A stretch of 64,000 nt of DNA from Adenophora triphylla var. japonica (taxonomy: Eukaryota > Streptophyta > Magnoliopsida > Asterales > Campanulaceae). Both the position numbers and the translations under genes were made by a program. Position 1 is the first letter of the stretch. Every line of letters begins with the position of its first letter. Positions 21,801 through 31,349 of the stretch are shown piece after piece. The notes beneath the pieces were generated by a model. It did not search any database. It worked only from the letters and a program-made list of their open reading frames with translations, and was not told the DNA's origin. The stretch spans positions 496,001 to 560,000 of the forward strand of contig JAFEMH010000989.1 of assembly GCA_022495995.1 (NCBI GenBank), given 5' to 3'.

Positions 21801-22270
21801 TTCGGCCTCTTTACTAATAAGCCCCAATACGGGTGCCTGCCTGAAGCTCTCTTGTTCAATCCTTCTCGAGTGCTCTCGTGTAAATGATCCTCACATAGTT
21901 TGATCTGAATAGCCCCAGTTCTCCAGTATCAGCTGTCCCTTCCTCTGAGAAGTAGTGGGTTTCATATTCCTGCAAGAAACTGCTGACGTGGGACCATGGG
22001 GGATTGGCTTATTCATCATTCTCAAGGCTGAGAGAGAATCCGAATTCAGGATTCTCAACAAGGTTAATCATGGGTATTTAGGGATCTTTACTGGTTTCCA
22101 CATTTTCCCTGGCATGAGAAGGCTCACCAATTTCAATCATGTTCACCCTGTTGTTGTTTCTTGGGAATGGGTTGTTGACTGTGTTGGGCCCCTCGGGTAC
22201 TTCTAGCTTTCCCTTTTCAATTGGCCATCGTATAGCCTTCCTCAGAACTATACAATCGTCAGTAAGGTGC
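18885..22270 (-). pseudogene. gypsy copy 2 gag end and post-gag region, interrupted by a MITE
   Basis: This is the same protein as copy 1's post-gag region with more breaks. The - frames at 20698-20387, 20365-20183, 20089-19799, 19845-19543 and 19577-19044 together retain EFVNVI, MDLEATPVAFIPMDPYDAFLV, ATILVRITKEEVTF and the DNADPDQDESKDALAMW block. It extends further than copy 1, through GEVNLLTRSGQIYQGN and ANISLWSLLTSS, to KLEESLARTLVPIDAT and FGADHNE. These are the residues that lead into the protease in the large element (36.4-36.7 kb). The protease itself is missing. Confidence 0.8.
20871..21548. mobile_element. hAT-like MITE inserted in gypsy copy 2
   Basis: Copy 1 (around 11840) shows the uninterrupted target. 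In copy 2 it is split by 678 bp whose ends are inverted: it starts GGGTAAGGTTGTAAACGAA and ends TTCGTTTACACCCC. Flanks are tctatta on the left and tatatta on the right, a near-matching 7-8 bp target duplication. The ends are full of ttcgaat / attcgaa units that pair across the element. The centre has an AT run (21040-21070), a direct repeat of about 36 bp (21201-21235 and 21238-21272) and a G-rich block with the unit gggctggg. There is no transposase. TIR sequence and target length fit a non-autonomous hAT element. Confidence 0.72.
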
Positions 22271-22419
22271 TGAATGAACGCTCGCCGAAAAATTTATGTT
22301 AAAATGGGAGTCACCACGCCGTTTTAAAGGAAACATTGAAAACCATTTTGAAAAGAGAATTTGGGTTCGGCGGTCAGATTACGTGTTGGGAAGAACTGAG
22401 AGTTTACCCAACACGCCTC
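22271..22419. repeat. fragment of a third related gypsy LTR
   Basis: Sequence begins TGAATGAACGCTCGCCG abruptly inside gag of copy 2 and resembles the first ~150 bp (on +) of the LTR at 15916 (gtcgcc/gtcacc, cgccgttttta/ttaaagg, ggttcgg.ggtca, ac(a)cgcctc). It is cut at 22420 by the LTR of the large element. Confidence 0.55.
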
Positions 22420-24459
22420 TGAAATTACCCGGTATTTCGCGCGACGGGGGCGGCGCGAAACGCGGTTGTCTTTCGCGGAGGAGTTGGTGTCTGAGACCTC
22501 TCTTCATGGGAAGGAAAAAATGAGGAGTCGCCACGCGGTTTTTGTATTTTGAGCCCAAACGTTGAGAAATGGCTATTGAAAATGGTGTCGTTTTTATTGG
22601 TAGCAAAAACTTAGGAAAAGGCTTTGAAAACGGGGATCATTTTTATTGGCAGCAAAAACGAGTAAAAATCTTTTTAGTACCACAGATTGTTAGGTTCGGA
22701 GGTCACGTTACGTTTCGGGTAGAGTATTACGAGATCGCCCGAAACGCCTCGCATGACGAGTCTTTCTACCTTTCTCGAAAACGTGTGTGTGCGTGTGTGT
22801 CTTTTGAAATGGGGGCTTGAATGACAAGCTTAATCTTGGTTTGAATGTCAAACGTTGATTAGGTGACTTTGTTTGAAAAGACGAGCGTTTGAATGACAAA
22901 CGTCAGTTTTGAGTTTGAAAAGAGCGTTTGTGTGGCAAACGTCGATTTTGAGACGGAAAAGAGCGTTTGCGTGGCAAACGTCGATTTTGATTTTGAAAAG
23001 GAGTTCGAAGGTCGAACTCCGGTTTTTTGAACTTGGGGAATGTCATTGTTAACGATTTTTACGGGAAAATGCGTATTAAATGATTTTGAATGTCAAATGG
23101 CGGCTTTTAGTTTGAAAGATGAGCGTTTGGAGGCCAAACGTCATGTCACGCGTTTTGAAAGAGAGTTCGAAGGACGAACTCCGATTTTGAACCGGGCATT
23201 ACATTGTTAACGATTTTACGGGAAAATGCGTATTAAATGATATGCGATCAACGAATCGGGTTGCGACTCGGACTTTGAAAAGTAAATACTATCACGATCC
23301 AAATGGGTCGGACTTGTAAATGACGAGTATTTAAAGCGGTGTCAACGGAATCAAACGATCCGGAATCGTAAATGACGATCAACGAGGCCAATCGGCTCGG
23401 AATTGTAAATGACGATCGACGAGTCAAACGGCTCGGAATTGTAAATGACGAAGTTAAATGACGATCAACGGATCGATCGATCCGGAATTGGTAAATGACG
23501 AAAGTAAAAGGGAACGGGGGTCGGAACGCCGTTTTAACCCGTGATTACTTCTCTTACGGAAAGAGAAGAGGATCGAGGGCTAAAACGTATCGGACCCCGT
23601 TAGACGGAGCGTCTACATTTGATAACGTTGTTCGAAACGGTTGTAGCGGCCAGGCGCATAAGCCGAGACGAAACGAGAGATTTAGAGAGAGGGAGTTATA
23701 CCTATGGCTAGGGTCGACTCCTTTGGCTCGGAAGGTGTGTACGGGACACGGAAAGTAGTTCGAAAGGTTGTTTCGAAGTGGTAAAGGGGCGTATTTGATC
23801 GAAATACGAAGGTTTCACGCGAATCGAGACAAAACGGGAAGCTCGGAAGGGGTGAAAATCGGTTTGGGCCGTGGGGTATGTGAATTTTGGGTGTAAAAAG
23901 TTCCTCCCTTTGGCTTTGTGACCATTTCTATTTATAGGTGAAAAATGCGGTAGAGTCAGGACGGACTTGGCTGAATCCGGGGTTTTGTGGTATTTTGAGA
24001 ATTTGAAGGACTTCTTTGGCAATTTCGAGAAAATGTGCACGGGGAGTCCGGCGGACTTGGCTTGCAAATCGGGGTATTTTGGTCTTTTGGCCTTGATTTG
24101 TGATTGAAGAGTGACTAGAGGGAGGTGGCATGGGCGCCGCGTGCCACATGAGTCACCCGGCCGTATGGGAGTTCGTTCCCGGTCCGGTTTTGTCCATTTT
24201 TAAAATAACGATCAGGAAAATGTCGAAATGCCCCGAAAAGTGCTTAGGAAAGTGCGTTTTTCGGGGAAAGCCATACTTTTACGTGAGATGACACGTGTTA
24301 GAAGTACGGTTCGGCGTCGGGATGCATGAGCGATCCGGGACGTCTCGTTAGCTGCAGCAGAGGAGATTTCTGCGAGATTCAGGTTAACACAGGCGGGCCG
24401 ATTAACGGATTTCGGTTAACTTTCGGCGGATTTGGACGATCCGGATTTGGGTACTTACA
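22420..24459 (-). repeat. 3' LTR of the large gypsy element
   Basis: It is 2040 bp and similar throughout to 43403-45500. It has short units of type gagcgtttg(n5)caaacgtc (22880-22990), further palindromic pairs (gagttcg...cgaactc), and a series of acgatc(c/a)...gtaaatgac units (23280-23500). It is shorter than the 5' copy, chiefly because it has fewer of the 39-bp units. Confidence 0.9.
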
Positions 24460-26259
24460 GTTAGCCTCGGCGACGTCACTTCCGAAGGAGGTGGGGTCGT
24501 TGAAAAGATAAGGATCCAAATCGGGATGCCTTACTTTGAAAGAGACACAGGCGGTCGGTATTTGGACCCTTAGCGAAAAGGATTCCTACGTATCTCGAGC
24601 GGGAATCAAGTCGATCGTAGTTCGAAGAAGGGGGCGAGCCGCGCATGGGGACCTTGACCTGAGCGAGACATGTTAGGAGGCGTCTAAACACTGAATGAGA
24701 CCATTCTAGAGGTACTGTGCACCTGAATGGAGGCTGTTGGGAGCGTACGAACACAGGACTTGAAACCTTCGGGCGTGTGGCGCCTCAAGCCGGAGATTCT
24801 TGAACCATACGAGGGCGTGTGGCGCCTCAAGCCGGAGTTGCGATGCGCAGGCGTGTGGCGCCTCAAGCCGGAGTTGCGAGGATACATTTATCACAGCCGA
24901 AGGCGTTCGTGCCTTAGGTCTTGGGCTTATTCTTTGTTGCAGCTTTATCTGCTTGGGGATGAGGTAACAATGAGAGACGGTTGTGTTAAGCGGCGTTATT
25001 AACAACTTCCCGGAAGGATCGACGTTTCTTCTTTAGAATCCTGCTGGGGATGAACATTCGGGCTTACCTTGATGGCCGAAGAGGGATTGTTGTAAGGCGT
25101 TCGTGCCTTGGGGTTCGGGCTTATTGCTGCTGCCGCTGAGGTGGAACGATCGGGCTTACGACTGGCGGCCGGGAAGACGAATGTTCACTTCTTTGAAGTG
25201 AAAAGATGTTCGGGCTTACGAGGATGGCCGAAGAGGGATTGTTGCAAGGCGTTCGTGCCTTGGGGTTCGGGCTTATTGCTGCTGCCGAGAAGACGAACAG
25301 CGAAGGTCTCGATAGGAAAGTGGAAATCGGACCATGAAAGGTCGCGATTAAGGATTGAAATCGGACCGTGAAAGGTCGTGATTGAGGATTGGAATCGGAC
25401 CGTGAAAGGTCGCGATTAAGGATTGGAATCGGACCGTGAAAGGTCGCGATTGAGACTTGAGATCGGACCGTGAAAGGTCGCGATTGAGGATTTGAGATCG
25501 GACCGTGAAAGGTCGCGATTAAGGATTGAAATCGGACCGTGAAAGGTCGCGATTGAGGATTGAAATCGGACCGTGAAAGGTCGCGATTAAGGATTGGAAT
25601 CGGACCGTGAAAGGTCGCGATTAAGGATTGAAATCGGACCGTGAAAGGTCGCGATTAAGGATTGAAATCGGACCGTGAAAGGTCGCGATTAAGGATTGGA
25701 ATCGGACCGTGAAAGGTCGCGATTAAGGATTGGAATCGGACCGTGAAAGGTCGCGATTGAGGATTGAGATCGGACCGTGAAAGGTCACGATTAAGGATTG
25801 AAATCGGACCGTGAAAGGTCGCGATTGAGGATTGAGATCGGACCGTGAAAGGTCGCGATTAAGGATTGAGATCGGACCGTGAAAGGTCGCGATTGAGGAT
25901 ATGAGTGATGGTGAAAACCATTAGGAATTTTAACGTCTGGAGACGAGCGTTAGTGAAAACTAACTGGGAATTTATCCTCGGGGGATGGGGGGTTAGAAAT
26001 GTCTAAGCGGGAAATTTTATACTTTTGGGGGCCAAAGAGGTAAAATTAGGCATATAAGCGAGGGCCAAAGTGGCAGAAAATTTTCTTGGTGGAGTAAGAG
26101 TCCGGCCGGACTTTGCGGGTGACGAGGGCCTATTCAGCGCCGAGGCCGAGGAAGGAAGAGTCATTTTCTTCCATTAATTCCGACGAGAGGGAGAGAGAGG
26201 AGGAGAGAAAATCCAACCCAAATTGTGAGGTTTGCTCGTATTTGTGAAGGAAAATCGCT
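24460..26259. repeat. repeat-rich 3' region of the large gypsy element
   Basis: This is non-coding. It contains three copies of a unit with gcgtgtggcgcctcaagccg (about 24769, 24812, 24852). A longer unit with gttcgggctta and ggcgttcgtgccttgggg occurs near 25050-25140 and 25209-25290, and a 34-bp tandem array fills 25326-25900. From about 26100 on begins the leader of the antisense gene. No polypurine tract is apparent next to the LTR at 24460, which is odd. Confidence 0.75.
25326..25900. repeat. 34-bp tandem array, 17 units
   Basis: The units contain atcggaccgtgaaaggtcgc followed by gattaaggattgaa. I counted 17 occurrences of the aaaggtc core. Variation between units is limited to positions such as taagg/tgagg and gaaat/gagat. 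Each unit contains the inverted pair gacc/ggtc. Units abut without spacers. Confidence 0.95.
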
Positions 26260-28984
26260 ATGGAAGGTGATTTGGGACCAATGGCTCGCCACGGAAGGAC
26301 CGATGACGAAAGAACACGGTTGGTTCGGACCATTCGAACCATTGTGCATCCATTGAATCCGGCGGAGTTTTACCCGGCTAGGGACCGACACAACTCCAAG
26401 GAAGGGATCAAGAGACAAGTAAGCTTCCTACAAATTCCATTAATTTTAAGAATGTGCATTCTTTAAATGTTAGAAATTTGGTTAGGAATGAACTTAGGGA
26501 TTTTGGTGCCCGAATTGGGGCTTTTGACTTTGCCATGAATTGTTGTCGAAATTGACTAGGATGTAGTTCATTTGACACTATGGGTGGATGACATAAAAAT
26601 TTTGGTTGCAAAATTCCATGTCTAGATGCATTTTCCAAAATTAAAGTAGCTTTAATTCGGGACGGAGTAAATTTTCGAAATGTTCGAAAGAGATTTGAAA
26701 GTTCCGGTTTCAACGGAGTTTTCGAAAGATTTTGAAAGTTCCGGATTCGACGGAGTTTTCGAAATGTTTTGAAAGTTCCGGATTCGACGGAGTTTTCGAA
26801 ATGTTTTGAAAGTTCCGGATTCGACGGAGTTTTCGAAAGATTTTGAAAGTTCCGGATTCGACGGAGTTTTCGAAATGATTTTGAAAGTTCCGGATTCGAC
26901 GGAGTTTTCGAAATGATGGGAATATACGTAGGAAATGAATGAGAACCGTATCTGCATTGCATCCTTTTGACATGCGTTGGTGCATTCTGTTGACATTGCT
27001 TATGTCTTTGTTTGTCTGCGGGGGACGGGGGACGGTTGATACCCACAACCGGAAGAGTCGGGGTGCTTTTGAGGCGGTGCGAGCATTGTGGGATATTATC
27101 CCGGAACGTGGCTCGAGAGGAGAGAGGAGTCGCGGCGGTGGTGCTTGACTCGGGTTGGCTGGGTTCATCAGTCTTTGTGGGCTGCGGCAGTGATACGCCG
27201 AGGCCGGGTCCATGTATGTAGCCTTGAGTGAGTGCGGTGGGATACGACCCACACTTTCCATTTCGAGATGGGGAGCGACGGTGACTCCCACGGATTTTGC
27301 CGCTATCCTTTGGGTTGCCGACTTATGGCAACACGGCGGGTGTGGGTTGATGGTTATACCCGGAGCGGTTATGCAGGCTGCTTGGGTTTTGATATTACCG
27401 ATGCCGGGGGCTTAGGCATTCGGTACGAGCCGATGGAGAGGCATACGGAGGCGGGTGTCGCCGCTTATTTGGCTGGATCCTTGAGGATGACCGCGGAGCG
27501 CTGGCTCGAGGTTCCTTTGGTTCGCGTTGTCGGCGACTTTGTTCCCGACTTCGACACATCTGTCACTTCCCTCTGCTCGGGTCGTGACGGAATCTGGATC
27601 TTTGTGAGGGGTTCGCGTGGGGAGGCTGGGTGGCCGAGCTCTATCATTCCACTGGACGGGTTCTCGCGGGGGAGAGGAGCACTCCTTTAGGCGCTTCACG
27701 CTGTCTTGGATGTAAGTTTACGTACTTTTTCTCTTCCTTGCCTCTTTTATGTACTCGTATGTATACGCTTTGTAGGCGGACATAACTTTCCATTCTCTTG
27801 GCGGAGTGCAGTGCTATGAGGTGTTCGGTCCGCGAGGATTGGGACATCAAGGAGCCGTGCCGACCCTGTTCCACTGCCATCTTTGGTTTGGCGAAAGAAA
27901 GCGAAGAGGGCGGTCTCGTCGAGAGTTGGCACTCGAGTGTCATACGAGAGGTGTCCCAAGCCACTGAGCCGAGAGTTTTCGAGAGGATTCGGTTGACACT
28001 GGTGGAGTAGGTTCGATGCCGTCATTGTTCGGATTGCTAGCGAGACTACACGGCGGCGGAAGCTCTGGTGGGACTTCACTGCGACGCCATGTATGCGGGG
28101 AGAGGGTGACTCGTCGGCGTAGGCGGGGTCCCTTCCCTTGGTGCCGGTGGATCCTCCTATGCACATGCGGCATCCCGGGAGATCTTAGATAGAGGAAGCT
28201 GGAGAGTACATACGGGCGTGTACTACACCGAGTACATCATAGCGGGGGCCGCCTATGATGCTTTCTTGAGGATGAGGTGAGAGCCGCGGGTGCGGCACGG
28301 GAAGGCGAGGTCCACAGAGGTCCTCGAGATTTTCCGATCCCACGAGCTAGGCGGCGTACGAGGGGCTGGATGGTTCGCGCGGGCGACTTGTGATCCGCTC
28401 CCGGGCGGCCGAGACCACGATACGAGGCTGATCCCCATGCTTCGGTGAGCACCTTTTTGATTTTACGCATTTGATAGTAGTATTACGCAAATGTTGCATA
28501 CATGTACTTTACGCTCGTCTTCGATGACTTTCTGGTTCGCGGGTGTACGGCCGTACGTACAACGCGCCGCTATGAGGCGGTGGTGGACGGGTGGTCCGCC
28601 TACGCTAGGAGACTCGTGGAGTTCATGCGGTGCGGTTCCGGAGGAGCGTGGATGTCCGTGAGCGAGGGCCGTCTAGGCGAGAGGTTCGCTGCTCCCACAG
28701 GTGGTGGGGAGGACTTTGCGCGGGGTTTGGCCGGTTCGCGGGCGGAACGGTGGATTTGGAGTTCCTTCTTACGCGATCGGGGCACGAGAGGGAGTCCTCG
28801 AGTTCGCATACTCAGGAGGCCTTTTGCCTATTCCCATTTGGAGGAATTTGGCGAGTTCTTGTTTGCGACGGATCCGGCGGCGGCGGAGCGGTGCGTCGAG
28901 TGCTCGGATGACGAGCGGGACTCGGAAGTAGTCCTATTTTCTTGCTTTCTTTCTTCTTTTTTTTTGTATCGTCGAACGATTTGA
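26260..28984 (+). pseudogene. antisense plant mobile domain (PMD) gene inside the gypsy element
   Basis: It is encoded on + while the element is on -. Exon 1 runs from ATG 26260 (MEGDLGPMARHGRTDDERTR) to a donor at 26418 (gacaa/gtaagc). The intron carries a 38-bp repeat. The downstream part shows PMD hallmarks spread over frames: WDTTHTFHFEMG (27233), TVTPTDFAAI (27282), MTAERWLEVPLVRVVG (27486) and FALSATLFPTSTHLSLP (27525), then FGLAKE (27883). The PMD (aminotransferase-like, PF10536) is found in the MAIN/MAIL1 nuclear proteins that silence transposons, and in transposon-encoded relatives. The GC-rich sequence has many frame breaks, so no intact protein is possible as read. The C-terminal extension to 28984 has no recognisable motif. 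Confidence 0.68.
26670..26912. repeat. 38-40 bp tandem repeat in the antisense gene's intron
   Basis: There are six units built on gttttcgaaatg(a)tttt followed by gaaagttccggattcgacgga. It lies between the exon-1 donor at 26418 and the PMD coding part. Confidence 0.9.
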
Positions 28985-29463
28985 TTTGAAGCTGTATTTG
29001 CAAAAAGGCGCCGTGGGCGGGAACACATGCCGCATATTTATTACGTGATCACCTTACATTATTTTTGGCAAATAAGGAAGTAGGTTAATCAAAAATAAAT
29101 AAAATGAGAAATGCATTAAAAATTGAACGGGTCAAAATTTAAGCCTATATGCACTAATTATTAATTATTTGCCTTTGTTGCACGAGCCGGGGCGGAAGGG
29201 ATATTGATATTTGTTGAATGAAACCGGGCGGCACGCGGGTTTCATAAGGATGAACGAGGGAGTTGTTTGGAAATGTTTCCAATTTAGGGGCGGTAGGCTG
29301 CAGAGTTGACAAGTCAAGCTGCGAGAGAATCGGCCGGACTTGGAATGAATTTCAGATTCTTTAAATTGCGGTTTCGGCTTTGCAATTGGTTAAGAAAGCT
29401 GCGCATAGTTTTTGATCATTACATTTGAATTCTCTCAAACTTCCAAGGTTCCCTTCATTTTCA
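28985..29463. other. AT-rich spacer between two antisense coding blocks
   Basis: Nothing is recognised here. Composition switches sharply from GC-rich (before 28950) to AT-rich. Confidence 0.5.
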
Positions 29464-30960
29464 TGGCTCCCTTTCCCAAGTTATCGTCTCGGATGCAAGA
29501 GCGATATTTGGACAACTTTCGGTCGTGGGTACGGAACCACACGAGGCGGAAACAAAGGGTTTTCGAAGGCTATTACGGGATTAAATCTGTTTGGGCTTTG
29601 AAGGAGCTCATGCAGATTAGGATCTTTTGAGAGCCGCGTCTCGCTGCAGGACGTACGGAGGAATGTGTACGGCTTTTCGTACAACGAAGTCACTCCTACG
29701 TTTGAAGATTTCGGGCCGTGCAGGAGGACTGAGGCGGAGCAGCTAGTTCTTCCGTATCTTTGGTGGCATGGCGGTTTGTTGAGAAGCTAGTGTCTTTGTT
29801 TGGTATCTCATTTGGAGAAGCATACGGGATGCTTGTCTGAGATGCGATTATGTTGACATTTCGGGTGCCAGAAAGATTTGCGGAGGCGAGGAGCGTCTTT
29901 TCGTGGGGCGCGTTTGCTCATGCGCGGATTGCTACTCTGTTCACATTCACGTCTCTGGGTGTGTGCCATCACGATGTCTTGGACTGGTGAGCGATGCGGA
30001 GTGGGGGAGACATCGTGCCGTGGTCTTGGGCGAGACGTTCACAGGCATAGGTCGGATGGCGGCCGGTGGCCGATACATGTGGGGAGGGAGTCCCGCTATG
30101 CTTACCATGTGGTTGAGGGAGAGGCTGCGAGATGATGCACGAGGTGCCAATGTCTTGTGACGCTTGGTCTTTCTCTCGGCGTCCTCTGGTGATAGGGGCG
30201 ATCGAGGCTGGAGCTCTGGATGGCCGAGACTTTGCACGCATCACTTGCGATGGTGGGTTCCCCATTGGAGATTCTGAGACTTGTAGGACCGCTCGGGAGG
30301 GTGCATTGGTTGTCGAAGTGCGGGGCTGTCTCGGACGTCTTTCTATATTCCATCGTTGGTTACTGCGACGATGCAGTGGAAGCGAGTGCCCTTGGCCCGA
30401 TCGAGTTATCTTTGCTACCTTTGAGGTGGGATCTCTGCGGATGGAAGATCCTTCGACGCTATTGCTTGATCACCGGTGGTGGCAATACACGTCCTTTCTG
30501 CCCGGGGTTCTCTTTCACGGAGAGAGGCGTACTGTTGCATCGGCACGATATACGGGTACGAAGAGTGTATAGGGGAGACACGAGATGGCTATCTTGTGGA
30601 GACGGAGTGAGCTGTTGGGTGCGTCATCACTGGACGGCTCGACCTTGAGGAGGGCCGAAGCAAGGGCTAACCACAGGAATCAAATGCGGCGATGCCATGG
30701 CTGATTATGAGACAAGTGCGTCGGGAGGCCAATCAAAGCCTTTGTGATGATGGCTCGAAGCGAGGCGGCTCGAGACGAGCTAGAGAAAGAGCTGCGTTGA
30801 CGGCCACGGGCTTGACGGAGGCGTCGGGAAGAGTCCACAGAGCCGGGTAGAAGGCCTACCGAATATTTCTGCGAAGGTGAAGAACACTCGCGGGGAAAAG
30901 GGAAGGGGAAGAAGGATGAAGGACCTAGTACGGGAAACTAGGTTGACCTTCTTTGTCAGT
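29464..30960 (+). pseudogene. second antisense coding block of the gypsy element, unassigned
   Basis: An open start at 29464 (MAPFPKLSSRMQERYLDNF) continues, with frame changes, through LKELMQIRIFE, YNEVTPTFEDFGPCRR (29680-29730) and LPYLWWHGG. A fragmented GC-rich region follows, ending near 30960 in a basic stretch (GRRARER, then KGKGKKDEGPSTGN). NEVTPTFEDFG is reminiscent of the PMD strand (E-(L/V)-T-x-T-x-x-D-F/V), so it may be a second PMD-like unit or the C-terminal part of the first gene. Too degraded to decide. Confidence 0.45.
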
Positions 30961-31349
30961 ATCCACCCATTGTCATTGCGAGACACATTAATTGATTAAT
31001 GTTTTATTGTAGTTTTGCTAGCGTGTAGCGAGTCAAGAGTTGGCCGTGCTTGAACTCATCAAAGATTGTTTTAACCGTTATGAATTTGTAGGTTAAATGA
31101 AAGAGTTTTTGAAACACAAGCAATTGATGCTTATTGTATTTTTTGTTTTTAGACCGAACCAATGATGGCTGCCTACGTTCCCCTTTTACAATTGGACTAA
31201 GGGGCTCGGGTCACCGTAGTTCGACACTTTAGGTGAATTTGAGAAAAACAAAGACAAAAGAAGTGCGACCCATGTCTTTTACGGATCATTAGCGGGAATG
31301 TATCCAGTTGGGTATTACTCTTTTAGCACTTTAATTTACTGAGGGGGAC
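30961..31349. other. spacer between antisense gene and pol
   Basis: Non-coding. The two genes are convergent here: the pol end (on -) and the antisense block end (on +) face each other. Confidence 0.5.

Larger units (their letters stand above)
17749..22270 (-). mobile_element. Ty3/gypsy Tat-like element, copy 2, internal deletion derivative
   Basis: The element strand is -. It retains the end of gag (about 22270-22070), the post-gag region (down to 19044), a short stretch further to FGADHNE (about 18890), and then jumps to the antisense ORF and LTR. Protease, RT, RNase H and integrase have been deleted at about 18885. It is collinear with copy 1 (10325 matches 19363; 12550 matches 22270). 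A 678-bp MITE is inserted at 20871-21548. The gag 5' part is cut at 22270, where another LTR sequence begins. Confidence 0.82.

Noticed and set aside
25326..25900. Direct repeats of CRISPR-like length (34 bp x 17)
   Set aside because: Units abut without unique spacers and lie inside a plant retrotransposon, so this is a tandem array, not a CRISPR.
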